This document shows positions 34,280 to 42,984 of a stretch of 60,476 nt of DNA, in pieces. The DNA lies in NCBI GenBank assembly GCA_046263195.1, contig JBHELG010000050.1:1-60476 (forward strand), in the 5' to 3' direction. Made by a program: the position numbers and the translations under genes. The stretch is from JBHELG01 sp046263195 (GTDB taxonomy: Bacteria; Actinomycetota; Nitriliruptoria; Nitriliruptorales; JAHWKO01). Numbering within the stretch: the first letter of the stretch is position 1; the number at the start of each line of letters is the position of its first letter. The notes under the pieces were generated by a model. The model did not search any database, was not told the origin of the DNA, and saw only the letters and a list, made by a program, of their open reading frames with translations.

Positions 34280-34660
34280 GTCCTGCACTCCTGAGCGAGC
34301 CGGGGTCCGCAGCCGCCTGACAGTCACGTGGGGAAGGCCTGGCTGGTCAAGCTCTTCGAGACCAACACAGAACCGCAGCTGGCCGCACGCATCTTCCTTG
34401 AACGATGTCGTTGGGCGCTGTTGTTTCCGTCGGCACGGACAGTTCACTGGTTGAGCGCAGTATGCCCCTTCCGCGCCCATCGTGCTCGTTCCTTCTTGAC
34501 ACCCAGCGGTTCGGGTCGATCTCCCTGCCTCCACAGGCTCCGGTCGGGAAGCACGCGCATGAGAACCGGCCGTCACCGCAGTGACACGGCTGGCCCGCAG
34601 GCTTTCACGGGCTCCACGGACTCGCCGTTGGCTGGCTGTCATGCCCTAGAGCCTCTCATG

Positions 34661-34697
34661 CACGAGGACCCTCAACCTACGGTTGAGGGTCCTCGTG
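34661..34697 (-). terminator. Perfect 17-bp hairpin downstream of ssrA
   Basis: cacgaggaccctcaacc (34661-34677) and ggttgagggtcctcgtg (34681-34697) pair perfectly over a 3-nt loop, 8 nt past the tmRNA 3' end. No U-run follows, a common form of terminator in high-GC actinobacteria. It separates ssrA from the sigma factor gene. Confidence 0.8.
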
Positions 34698-34704
34698 TTG
34701 GGTA

Positions 34705-35059
34705 TGGTGGAGCTGCCGGGAGTCGAACCCGGGTCCCGCGATTCCGTCACTGGGGCTCTACGAGCGTAGGCTCCGGAATACTTCGGGACCTGTCGCTCCA
34801 GAGCCAGGCGGCCACAGATCCCTAGTCGTCTGCATGTTTCCCGGTCGGCCCGACGACGAAACCGACTCGGTGAAGCCCTGTGTCGATGCCGGCTCCTCCC
34901 TACAGGGCGTCAGGAGGCCGACAGGCGGCTTGTTTAGGCCGCCAGCGCCAGTTCGTGGTTGGCAGCTCTTTGTTCCGACGCGGATTTACGAGGCAGCGTC
35001 GGCTCCTCGGCTCGCTCCCCTGGCGGCGGCACTAATCACGGTCGAGACCAGTCAGCCCC
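34705..35059 (-). ncRNA. ssrA: tmRNA (ssrA), one-piece
   Basis: About 355 nt. The 5' end reads GGGGCTGACTGGTCTCGAC, the conserved tRNA-like start. The 3' end has the T arm CCGGG-TTCGACT-CCCGG and the acceptor CAGCTCC followed by ACCA, pairing fully with GGGGCTG. The tag frame at 34934-34975 reads EQRAANHELALAA then TAA, ending in the proteolysis signature ALAA. The resume codon is uncertain: the tag frame gives GAA (or TCG before it) rather than the common GCA, and a later GCT/GCC is possible. tmRNA rescues stalled ribosomes with SmpB, whose gene lies just upstream. Confidence 0.95.
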
Positions 35060-35063
35060 AAGT

Positions 35064-35092
35064 CTGAGCGGAAAACGCTCTGAAGTTGTCAA
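35064..35092 (-). promoter_or_regulatory. Probable ssrA promoter (-35 TTGACA)
   Basis: A consensus TTGACA lies at 35092-35087 on the minus strand, 28-33 nt before the mapped tmRNA 5' end. The -10 region is poor (GCTCAG or TCAGAC). A small hairpin gagcg-ttttc-cgctc at about 35064-35081 lies between them and may terminate smpB. Confidence 0.4.
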
Positions 35093-35147
35093 GACAGACA
35101 CCATAACGCATCGAGGCTGGCAAGGATTCCGAGAAACTCAGCGACTT

Positions 35148-35639
35148 TTAAACGGCCCCGCCCGCCCTTGCTTTCAAGGCCCGCTCCCGCTCGCGAGCAG
35201 CCTCCCGCTCGGCAATGGTCTGGCGCTTGTCCCGCGCCGCCCTGCCCTTGCCCGAGGCGAAGGCGAGCTTCGCGTAGCCGTCCCGGAAGTACAGCCTCGT
35301 CGGCACGAGCGCGAGGCCCTTCTCTTGAGAGGCCCGGGCGATCTCGGCGAGTTCTCGGCCGTGGAGTAGCAGCTTCCGTGGGCGGATGGGGTCGTGGTTC
35401 TGCCGGTTGCCAAAGCTGTACTCGGGAATGTGCGCCTGCATGAGCCAGGCTTCCCCGCGTTCGTCGACCTTGACCCACGCCTGGGAGAGCGATGCCTTTC
35501 CGGCCCGCAGCGACTTCACTTCGGTGCCGGTCAGTACGAGCCCGGCCTCGTAGCGCTCCCCGAGCTCGTAATCAAAGCGAGCGCGACGATTCTCGGCGAC
35601 GGTGGCATCGCCACTGCTCCGCTTCTTCTGCTTCGCCAT
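35148..35639 (-). CDS. smpB: SsrA-binding protein SmpB
   Basis: This 163-residue protein starts at ATG 35639; the open frame upstream is unconserved. SmpB binds the tRNA-like domain of tmRNA and brings it to stalled ribosomes. Family motifs include the start RSSGDATVAENRRARFDYEL, GLVLTGTEVKSLRAGKASLS and IPEYSFGNRQNHDPIRPRKL, and a basic tail (RDKRQTIAEREAARERERAL). It ends 88 nt before the tmRNA gene, so the two partners are adjacent. Confidence 0.97.
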   Translation of the reverse strand: MAKQKKRSSGDATVAENRRARFDYELGERYEAGLVLTGTEVKSLRAGKASLSQAWVKVDERGEAWLMQAHIPEYSFGNRQNHDPIRPRKLLLHGRELAEIARASQEKGLALVPTRLYFRDGYAKLAFASGKGRAARDKRQTIAEREAARERERALKARAGGAV

Positions 35640-35701
35640 GACCCCGAGGCTAGCGGCGGCCCACAACCCCGCCATGAATCACAGGGGGCGGATCTTCTCT
35701 A

Positions 35702-36595
35702 TCAGACGTCGAGGAAACGGCGGAGCGCGACGACCGACGAGAAGGCCGCGATCCCCACCCCAACGAGGATCAACAGCGGACCCACCTGGATGGCTTCCTC
35801 GATGCCGATGAACGGCATGAACTTGATGTCGGCCGTCAACGACCGTGTGATGCGCGGCACCGCGAGGAGGAGCAGTCCCCACGATACGAGCGCACCGACA
35901 AGACCCGCAATCACACCTTCGAGGACGAACGGCAGCCGGATGTACCAGTTCGACGCCCCGACGAGCTTCATGATCGCGGTCTGCTCGCGCCGCGCGAAGG
36001 CCGCCACCCGAATGGTGTTCGCTATGAGCACGCTGGCGGCAACCAGCTGGATGAGGGCGACCGCGAGCGCGCCGAGCTGGAACTTGTCGGTGACCGCAAA
36101 GAAGGATTTCAACACTTCGCGCTGGTCGACGACGTCTTCGATCCCCGGTCTCGCCTTGTACTTCTCGTAGACGGCGGTGAACTCCTTGGGGTCGGTCAGC
36201 TTCACCCGGAAGGAAGCCGGCAGTGCGTCAGGCGATACGGATTCCAGCAGATCGCGCTGGTCCTTGAACATCTCCCGGAAGCGCTCGTAGGCCTGCTGCT
36301 TCGACTCGTAATAGACCTCCGCGACGAGCGGGTCCTCGCTCAGGGTCCGCTCCAGCGAGTCCAGCTGCTCAGGCGTGATCGCGTCGCAGTTGCGTCCATC
36401 GCAGAGGAACAGCGAAACCTCGATCTTCCCGTACCAGTAGCCGGCCGCCAGCTGCACTTGGTCTCGCACGAGCAGGGCAGCCCCCAGCAGGGTGAGCGAG
36501 ACCGCCACGGAAAGGATGACCGCGACCGTCATGAGCATGTTTCGCCGCAGCCCGAGGCCGGCCTCCTGCACCAAGTACTGCCAGCGTCCCGTCAC
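35702..36595 (-). CDS. ftsX: Cell-division permease FtsX
   Basis: This 297-residue protein has a first membrane helix at about residues 20-45 (MLMTVAVILSVAVSLTLLGA). An extracytoplasmic domain with a two-Cys loop (LFLCDGRNCDAITPEQLDSL) and SPDALPASFRVKLTDPKEF follows, then three C-terminal helices (IQLVAASVLIANTIRVAAFA, LPFVLEGVIAGLVGALVSWG, GPLLILVGVGIAAFSSVVAL). With FtsE it controls peptidoglycan hydrolases at the septum. ftsE lies 41 nt upstream and smpB 62 nt downstream. Confidence 0.96.
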   Translation of the reverse strand: MTGRWQYLVQEAGLGLRRNMLMTVAVILSVAVSLTLLGAALLVRDQVQLAAGYWYGKIEVSLFLCDGRNCDAITPEQLDSLERTLSEDPLVAEVYYESKQQAYERFREMFKDQRDLLESVSPDALPASFRVKLTDPKEFTAVYEKYKARPGIEDVVDQREVLKSFFAVTDKFQLGALAVALIQLVAASVLIANTIRVAAFARREQTAIMKLVGASNWYIRLPFVLEGVIAGLVGALVSWGLLLLAVPRITRSLTADIKFMPFIGIEEAIQVGPLLILVGVGIAAFSSVVALRRFLDV

Positions 36596-36636
36596 GGTGC
36601 TTTCTCCTCCTTCAAATGGAGCGTGGGGGCGGGCTA

Positions 36637-37323
36637 TCAGCCCCCGTAGCCGTACACGCCGCGGTGCTGGTCACGCACGACCACTCCATTGTCGAGCTCG
36701 ATCACCCGCCGGCGCATCGAATCCACGATCTGCTGATCGTGGGTTGCCATGACCACGGTCGCGCCGGTGCGGTTGATACGGTCGAGCAACTTCATGATGC
36801 CGACCGAAGTCGAAGGGTCGAGGTTTCCGGTGGGCTCGTCGCAGAGCACGACGCGGGGCGCGTTCACGAACGCCCGCGCGATCGAGACGCGCTGCTGCTG
36901 GCCCCCCGACAGCTCGTGCGGTAGCGCCTCGGACTTGTGAGCGAGGCCGACAAGGTCGAGCACCTCGGGTACGCGCTTCGCGATGAGCTGCCTGGACTTG
37001 CCGATCACCTGGAGCGCGAAAGCAACGTTCTCGTACACGGTCTTGTTCGGCAGAAGCTTGAAGTCCTGGAAGACATGACCGATGTCGCGGCGCAGCAGGG
37101 GCACCTTCCACGACTTCAGCGTGCGCAGGTTCTTGCCGGCGACGTAGATCTCCCCGTCATCGGGCAGTTCCTCGTGGGTGATCAGCTTCATGAGCGTCGA
37201 CTTGCCGGATCCTGAAGGACCGACCACGAATACGAACTCGCCCTTGCTGATTTCGACCGTCACGTCCTTCAGCGCAACGATGCCGCCTTTGTAGATCTTT
37301 GTGACGTTTTGGAGACTGATCAC
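36637..37323 (-). CDS. ftsE: Cell-division ABC ATPase FtsE
   Basis: This 228-residue ATPase has Walker A GPSGSGKSTLM (about residues 36-46), a Q-loop near IGHVFQDFKLLPNKTVYEN, signature LSGGQQQRVSIARAF (about 138) and Walker B RVVLCDEPTGNLDP (about 158). It pairs with FtsX. The first codons ISLQNVTKIYKGGIVALKDV are typical. It is the first of the ftsE-ftsX-smpB-ssrA run. A 285-bp gap to prfB probably contains its promoter. Confidence 0.97.
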   Translation of the reverse strand: MISLQNVTKIYKGGIVALKDVTVEISKGEFVFVVGPSGSGKSTLMKLITHEELPDDGEIYVAGKNLRTLKSWKVPLLRRDIGHVFQDFKLLPNKTVYENVAFALQVIGKSRQLIAKRVPEVLDLVGLAHKSEALPHELSGGQQQRVSIARAFVNAPRVVLCDEPTGNLDPSTSVGIMKLLDRINRTGATVVMATHDQQIVDSMRRRVIELDNGVVVRDQHRGVYGYGG

Positions 37324-37608
37324 ATTTGCACCACTGGTAGGAGGTCACACATCTCACTGCACGAGCGGCGTTGCACAAGTTCCCTATTGATTCACGGTGC
37401 GCAACCTAATGGGGAAGGTTGCCAGCAGATCGCTGCGAGAGCGACTGGTGGCGTGGTAGGGGACGGAGTACTCGCGGCGCCCGAGCCGAAGGGTAGCACG
37501 CAAGTCGGAGCCGTCAGCTGTAGCGGGCTTTTCCCCGCGGGCGTGTCGCGCAGGTCTTGAAGGCCTCGGCATCGGAGGGATGCCGTTCCCCTCATACGGC
37601 GACCTGCA
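37324..37608. other. Intergenic between prfB and ftsE
   Basis: The 285 bp contain no supported ORF. It probably holds the ftsE promoter. I could not assign -10/-35 boxes confidently. Confidence 0.4.
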
Positions 37609-38731
37609 TCAGCCATCGACGTCCGACCGCTCGCCAGCCCGTCGCCGCAGTTCGGCCTCGATGAAGCCGTCGAGGTCCCCGTCCAGCACTGCTGCCACGT
37701 TGCCCGTCTCCTGCTCGGAGCGGAGGTCCTTCACCATCTGGTAGGGATGGAGGACGTAGCTGCGGATCTGCGAACCAAAGCCGATGTTCTGCGTACCGCC
37801 TCGGAGCTGGGCCAGCTGCTGCTCGCGCTGCTGGCGCTCGAGGTCCGCCAGCTTGGCCTTGAGCACGCGCATCGCCGAAGCCCGGTTCTGGATCTGTGAG
37901 CGCTCGTTCTGACACGAGACGACAATGCCTGTCGGCAGGTGTGTGATGCGCACCGCGGAGTCCGTGGTGTTCACTCCCTGACCACCCGGACCAGAGGAGC
38001 GGTACACGTCGACGCGGATCTCCTCGTCGGCAACGTTTACCTCGGCTTCGACGTCCGGCAGCAGGGGTACGACGTCGACGAGCGCAAATGAGGTCTGGCG
38101 ACGAGCGTTCGCATCGAAGGGGGAGATCCGCACGAGGCGGTGCACGCCGTGTTCGACCTTGGAGAGGCCGTAGGCGCCTTCGCCGTGCAAGGCGAAGGTC
38201 GTTGACTTCAACCCGGCTTCTTCCCCGAACTGCTCGTCGTAGACCTCGACGTCGAATCTTCGCCTCTCCGCCCAGCGCAGATACATGCGCTGGAGCATCT
38301 GCGCCCAGTCCATCGCGTCCACGCCACCCTCGCCTGCATGGATCGACATGATGGCATCGTGGTGGTCGTATTCCTCGCTGAGCAGCGTGACTACTTCGAG
38401 CCTGTCGAGCTCGCTCGTCACCTCGCCGAGAATCTTCGCGACCTCACTGGCAGCGGCGACGTCGTCCTCCTCGATCGCGAGCTCGTCGAGCACCGCCACG
38501 TCGTCGAGCCGAGCGGTCAGCTCGTCTACGCGCTCGATCTCGTCCCCGAGACGAGCCAGTTCCCTCGTCGTCTGCCGCGCGCTGGACGGGTCGTCCCACA
38601 GGTCGGGCGCCGCCACGTGCTCGCGTAATCGTTCGAGACGCGCCCGCTTGCCCGGGACGTCAAAGGTATTCCTTTACCTTCGTGAGCCGGTGCCGCTGCT
38701 CCGCTATGAGATCGGCGTGACTGACAGTCAT
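37609..38731 (-). CDS. prfB: Peptide chain release factor 2, with programmed +1 frameshift
   Basis: The gene is read in two frames: codons from ATG 38731 (MTVSHADLIAEQRHRLTKVK, then EYL) reach CTT at 38665-38663 followed by TGA. Skipping the T at 38662 continues in the long frame as DVPGKRARLERLREHVAAPD and on to 37609, giving about 373 residues. RF2 terminates at UGA and UAA. The catalytic GGQ is in YRSSGPGGQGVNTTDSAVR. A ribosome-binding site GGGAG precedes the ATG. A single-frame call would begin at 38616 and lose the first 38 residues. Confidence 0.95.
38659..38674 (-). promoter_or_regulatory. prfB +1 programmed frameshift site
   Basis: The minus-strand sequence AAGGAATACCTTTGAC has an internal Shine-Dalgarno-like AAGGA, the slippery CTT and an in-frame TGA followed by C, the same architecture as the Escherichia coli site. 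RF2 shortage slows termination at TGA and promotes the shift, so the protein regulates its own level. Confidence 0.92.
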
Positions 38732-39163
38732 GTTGGCAGGCTCCCGAGAGGCTCACAGGATCGAGTTCGCAGCAACCGAGGTTACCTTCACCGGCATGGG
38801 AGACCGGAGGAGCGGTCTGGGAGACCTGACGAGCGCTCTCGGCACGCCGAGGGATCCGGTAGGTCGGGCCGGGGCGCGGGGGGACGGATGAGGCCGCGAT
38901 GGAGGCACGGGAAGGCCTAGAATGGAAGAAGCGGGTGCCCTCCCCTCAAGAGGCACCCGCTTCCGCGGCTCGCTTGCTATCCAGTTTTTCGCCACAGGCT
39001 CCGGCCGATCCTGCCGCAAAACACGAGTTCGTGCGCGGGATGCACATTTCTGCGCGTCTTCCGGGGAAGCCCGGGAAGCGACAGGAGGAAAGCCCGGGGA
39101 GGGACTCCGAGCGGACTCCGAGCAGGGAAGAGACGCTCGTCGAGCTCTTCAGATGCGCACTGC
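38732..39163. other. Intergenic region containing a terminator-like hairpin
   Basis: About 430 bp lie between the alpha/beta hydrolase gene end and prfB. No gene is supported. The visible element is the 12-bp hairpin at 38928-38963. Confidence 0.45.
38928..38963 (-). terminator. 12-bp perfect hairpin, likely terminator of the four-gene operon
   Basis: gaagcgggtgcc (38928-38939) pairs with ggcacccgcttc (38952-38963) over a 12-nt loop. It lies about 200 bp past the end of the 39164-42847 operon and before prfB on the same strand. It has no T-run. Confidence 0.6.
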
Positions 39164-40300
39164 TCACTCTCCCGCTGCGAGCAGTGTCGTCGCGAATTGC
39201 CAGGCGACCCGCAGGTCGCGAGTAGCCTGACGGATCTGCCGGGGCGAGGGTCGGAAGTCGACGTGTCTGAAGAGCCGCACCACACCGCCGTGCGCATGCG
39301 GGAAGGCTTTGACGAGCCGTCGCAGCTCCGCATAAGGGATGATCGGATCGTTTTCCGCGTGTAGGAGGACGACAGGGGCCCTCACCCTCCCCGCCACGCA
39401 CACCGGCGACAGGCGAGTGATGAGATCCGACAGGGGAGGAGGAAGGGCGGAGAGAAGCGTGCTGGTGGCTGCCGGGTCCCGATTCGTCACCAGCTCGTGA
39501 ATGCTGCGAGCCGATGGCGGCAGCGACGGCGTCTCCATCTCCCCCCGCAGGGCGGCGACAACAGCTTCCACCGTCTCGGCTCCGAGGAGGCGGCCCTGCT
39601 GGATGATGAGATCGATGACAGCTTCCCTCGCAGTGACGGGCGGGTCGGGCCGCCACTCGTAGCGCTGCCCGTCGAGCAGCGTCACACCGGTTGTCGCAGC
39701 CTGGATGATCCCGCCCAGGTCGCCGTAGCCGCCGAAGCTCGCCACGAGCCGCAGCCGCTCTCCGACTCGTGGGTCGGCGGCCGCGAGAAGGGCGTAGGAG
39801 GCGCCGAACGAGAAGCCGAGCATGGCCACGCTCCCACGCACGCGCGGGTGGGCGTGGAGTGCCCGCGTGGCGGTGACGAGCCGCTCGATGTCAGCCTCGT
39901 CAAGTTCGTGCCGAGCAAGAGCGAGTTGCGGTGCGAACACGACGCGTCCGGTGCGCGCAATCGCTGTCGCGAGCCGCACGAGCCTCGGGTCCGCGGTCCC
40001 CTGCGGCGTGACACCCGCAGCCAGCAGGACTGCGGGGGCAGGCCGGGGCACGAGCCACAGACGGCCGGGCGCGGCCGGTAGATCCTCACCTGCCGGTGGG
40101 CGCAGCAGGACGTCTCGCCAGCCCGTGGCACAGTCCCCGGGTAGCGGCCGGTTCAGAAGCCAACGGAGAAGCAGGCGTGCCGCCTGAACACGCGTCGGAA
40201 AACCAGGTTCGACGAAGACGGGCAGACGCCCGCCTGGTTGCTCCGAGGCCGTCAGCCGACTTTCAGGCGGTGACGCACCAGGCGGCGGTGGACGCGGCAC
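39164..40300 (-). CDS. Alpha/beta hydrolase, dienelactone-hydrolase-like
   Basis: This 378-residue protein starts at ATG 40300 inside the upstream gene (49-nt overlap); a shorter start is possible because the first 30 residues are low-complexity. The nucleophile elbow is GSVAMLGFSFGASYALLAA (Ser at about residue 166). The acid is probably in VVLLHAENDPIIPYAEL (about 323) and the His in LFRHVDFRP (about 350). There is no signal peptide. The substrate is unknown. It is the last gene of an overlapping operon with two VOC proteins and a thioredoxin/NHL protein. Confidence 0.75.
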   Translation of the reverse strand: MPRPPPPGASPPESRLTASEQPGGRLPVFVEPGFPTRVQAARLLLRWLLNRPLPGDCATGWRDVLLRPPAGEDLPAAPGRLWLVPRPAPAVLLAAGVTPQGTADPRLVRLATAIARTGRVVFAPQLALARHELDEADIERLVTATRALHAHPRVRGSVAMLGFSFGASYALLAAADPRVGERLRLVASFGGYGDLGGIIQAATTGVTLLDGQRYEWRPDPPVTAREAVIDLIIQQGRLLGAETVEAVVAALRGEMETPSLPPSARSIHELVTNRDPAATSTLLSALPPPLSDLITRLSPVCVAGRVRAPVVLLHAENDPIIPYAELRRLVKAFPHAHGGVVRLFRHVDFRPSPRQIRQATRDLRVAWQFATTLLAAGE

Positions 40301-42003
40301 ACCTTCTCCTCACAGGTCGCTGCAACGACCTCGACCGTCAGAGTGCCGCTTCCGGGCTCGCCTGCGATGACCTCGGCGGTGCCCACCGCCTCGTGGAAGC
40401 CCCAGTTGGCAGGTCCCGCGAGGAGACTTGCAGGCTCACTGTCGAGCATGACCCGCACCGGCGGCCCCGACGACGGGTCGAGTGGCTCGCCTGCGACATC
40501 AACGAAGAACGGCACCGAGAACCGTGTCCCGGGCGGCACACGGAAGGGAGGACCTTCCTCCACATCGGATGGGGGGCCGGGGTCGTCTACAGAGCCCGAA
40601 AAATGCCTGGCATCGCTGAGACCACGAACGGGGATGGCTGCAAATGTCCCCGTGCGCGGATCGATGCTCACGATCCGATGGTTGTTCGTGTCGGCCACCA
40701 AGAGCCGGCCGTCGGGCAGGACGTCAAGGCCTCCGGGTTCGTTGAGCCCGGGTATGGCGAGAGTGTGGAGCTCACCGTCGCGCCAGACCCGCAGTCGTGA
40801 GTTGAACGTGTCTGCCACGTAGACAACGAAGTCGCGCCCGGCCGGCCCAGACGGAGGCGGAGTCGCGACTCCCAGCGGGTGTTGCAGCCGGGCCACCTCC
40901 GGCGGGCCGTCGGAGGCTCCCCATTCGAACAGGCCAACACCGACGAGTGTCGCCACCGCCCCATCATCGCTCAGGACTCGCAGTGCGCTCGACTCCGCGT
41001 CGACGAACACTGCCCCGTCGTCGAGCCCCGCCAGCCCGGAGGGTTGGGCGAGGTGGGCGTCCGCACCCGGACCGTCGCGCAAACCCTCTGCCGTTCCACC
41101 CGCGACCGGGACCGCGTCCGACCCGTCCCTTGTGCAGCGCCACAGGCGATGTCGTCCCGCCTCGGCGATGAGGTAGGTCCCGCCCTTCTCGACCAGCACG
41201 TCCCAAGGCGATGCGAGGCCGTCGAGGACAACCTCACGCGCCCCGCTGGAGAGCTCGACGCGTATGAGTCGGTCCGCGCCCGTCTCGCAGATGAGCAGGA
41301 AGTCTTCCGGTTGCCGGCTGGCACTGGTGGTCCAGTCGAAGCGCACCCCCTGGGGTTCGAGCAGGCCGTCGAGCACCTGCATCACCAGCCCCAGTCGGTC
41401 GGTGACGAGCACCCGATCATGAGCGGTGTCCGCGATCGCCAGTCGCTCGCCCCCGTCCGAGGCGACTTTGCCCGGGAATGCGAGCGGCCGGTCGAGCGGC
41501 GCGCCCTCTGGCGGGTCCCCCGCGATGACCGCCCCGGGCCGCAGGCTGCCCTGCGCCTCGTGATCACTGATGAGTTGCTCAACGAGACGTTCAATCGCAG
41601 GGCCGAGGCCCTCTCCCGAGCCCATCGCCACCACGTACCCCTCAGGATCGATCACGACCAGGGTCGGCCAGGCGCGGACCCCGTAGCGGTTCCAGGTCTC
41701 CAACTCGGGGTCGTCGAGGACGGGGTGGTTGATGTGGAGCCGTGCGACAGCCTGCCGCACGGCTTCGTGATCATGCTCGTGGGGAAACTTGGGTGAGTGC
41801 ACCCCTATGACGACGAGCTCGTCCGCGAAGCGCCGTTCGATGGGTCGCAGCTCTTCGAGCGCACGCAGGCAGTTGACGCAGCAGAAGGTCCAAAAGTCGA
41901 GGACGACGACCTTGCCGCCTAGGTCCTCCCGGAGGCTCAGTGGTCGGTCCACGCCGATCCAGCCGGCACCGTGAAGCTCGGGGGCCCGGGTGGGGGCAGT
42001 CAC
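40252..42003 (-). CDS. Thioredoxin-like / NHL-repeat protein (NHLRC2-like)
   Basis: This 583-residue protein has an N-terminal thioredoxin domain (about residues 20-150) with the C-x-x-C site in FWTFCCVNCLRALEELRPIE and the cis-Pro region YGVRAWPTLVVIDPEG. A six-bladed NHL beta-propeller follows (about 190-480, e.g. FVVYVADTFNSRLRVWRDGE and LLVADTNNHRIVSID), then a C-terminal beta domain (about 490-583). This is the NHLRC2 architecture, found from bacteria to humans. The cellular function is poorly understood. The start overlaps the upstream VOC gene by 4 nt. Confidence 0.9.
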   Translation of the reverse strand: MTAPTRAPELHGAGWIGVDRPLSLREDLGGKVVVLDFWTFCCVNCLRALEELRPIERRFADELVVIGVHSPKFPHEHDHEAVRQAVARLHINHPVLDDPELETWNRYGVRAWPTLVVIDPEGYVVAMGSGEGLGPAIERLVEQLISDHEAQGSLRPGAVIAGDPPEGAPLDRPLAFPGKVASDGGERLAIADTAHDRVLVTDRLGLVMQVLDGLLEPQGVRFDWTTSASRQPEDFLLICETGADRLIRVELSSGAREVVLDGLASPWDVLVEKGGTYLIAEAGRHRLWRCTRDGSDAVPVAGGTAEGLRDGPGADAHLAQPSGLAGLDDGAVFVDAESSALRVLSDDGAVATLVGVGLFEWGASDGPPEVARLQHPLGVATPPPSGPAGRDFVVYVADTFNSRLRVWRDGELHTLAIPGLNEPGGLDVLPDGRLLVADTNNHRIVSIDPRTGTFAAIPVRGLSDARHFSGSVDDPGPPSDVEEGPPFRVPPGTRFSVPFFVDVAGEPLDPSSGPPVRVMLDSEPASLLAGPANWGFHEAVGTAEVIAGEPGSGTLTVEVVAATCEEKVCRVHRRLVRHRLKVG

Positions 42004-42446
42004 GGAGAAGTCACCCCCGCGGGACGACCGAGGTCGGTTGCGAGTTCGATGAGGTACCCGTCCGGGTCGCGCACGTAGGCGGTGCGCTGCCCCCAGTGAC
42101 GATCGGTTGGCGGAACCGCTGGTTGCACGCCCCGGGCCACCAGGACTGCGTACACGCTGTCGACATCCGCCACCTTGAAGCCGAGTTCGAATCCAGGGGC
42201 ATGCGGATCAGGGGCTGCGAGCTTCTCTACGCCGAGCGTCTCTGCCATCGCGTCACGCTGGTAGAGGGCGAGGCGGGTGCGGCCCGTGTCCAGCTGGACG
42301 AAGGGGCCGGAACGGTGCTGGAGCTTGAGCCCGAGCAGGTCGACGTAGAAGCCGACGGAACGTTCCAACTCGGCGACGATCACGACCACGTAATCGGGGA
42401 CCTCGAGTTGCAGGTGACGAGTAGGACGAGGCGTCGGGCTGCTCAT
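42000..42446 (-). CDS. VOC-family (glyoxalase/bleomycin-resistance fold) protein
   Basis: This 148-residue protein begins with ATG 42446, overlapping the upstream VOC gene by 4 nt. Two beta-alpha-beta-beta-beta modules are visible: YVVVIVAELERSVGFYVDLL with LALYQRDAMAE, and VDSVYAVLVARGVQPAVPPT with YVRDPDGYLIELATDLG. The final P-D-G-x-x-I-E-L supplies a metal-binding Glu. The substrate is unknown. Confidence 0.85.
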   Translation of the reverse strand: MSSPTPRPTRHLQLEVPDYVVVIVAELERSVGFYVDLLGLKLQHRSGPFVQLDTGRTRLALYQRDAMAETLGVEKLAAPDPHAPGFELGFKVADVDSVYAVLVARGVQPAVPPTDRHWGQRTAYVRDPDGYLIELATDLGRPAGVTSP

Positions 42447-42847
42447 CCCCCGGGAGTCTCGGGCGCCGATCCGGCTGGGACGTCCGCGGCCTGGTCATAT
42501 TCGAAAACACCGAAGACGTTGCCCTCTGGATCACGACAGTACGCCACGTAGCCCACGCTCGGGATGACCGTCTTTTCCTGGACGATCTCACCACCGGCAC
42601 CCTTCACCCGCTGCGCATAGTCGTCGACAGATGGGACGGAGACGATGTTCGTCGTCGTCTCGACAGGGGTGGCCCGCCGTAGGATTGCCCCGTTGATTCC
42701 GGGCTCAGCGTCGGAGCCGGTCGAGACGAGCAGATACTGTGCAGGTCCTTCCCAGTTCGAGGCCGTCCAGCCGAAGACCTCCGCATAGAAGGATGCCGCC
42801 CGCCGCAGATCCTCGGCGGGAAGCTCGAAGTGGACGACCCGGGGCAT
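42443..42847 (-). CDS. VOC-family protein (glyoxalase-like, single module pair)
   Basis: The start at ATG 42847 is chosen because MPRVVHFELPAEDLRRAASF is the conserved beginning; the frame is open to 42967. 134 residues. FYAEVFGWTASNWEG, VPSVDDYAQRVKGAGGEIVQ and YCRDPEGNVFGVFEYD match glyoxalase-like proteins of the hydroxyacylglutathione or CFP-30B type. It is the first gene of the overlapping four-gene operon, which is probably translationally coupled. Confidence 0.86.
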   Translation of the reverse strand: MPRVVHFELPAEDLRRAASFYAEVFGWTASNWEGPAQYLLVSTGSDAEPGINGAILRRATPVETTTNIVSVPSVDDYAQRVKGAGGEIVQEKTVIPSVGYVAYCRDPEGNVFGVFEYDQAADVPAGSAPETPGG

Positions 42848-42984
42848 GACTTCCTCCTCGACCCACTCAACGATGATGCGGTCCAGGCCTCGCCGATACC
42901 GCGACAAACAACGATACTGCCTGGCCGGAGGGAGGACCGGACCATGTCCATGCTCCAGCCGCCCCATCCACGGAGACTCGTGAA

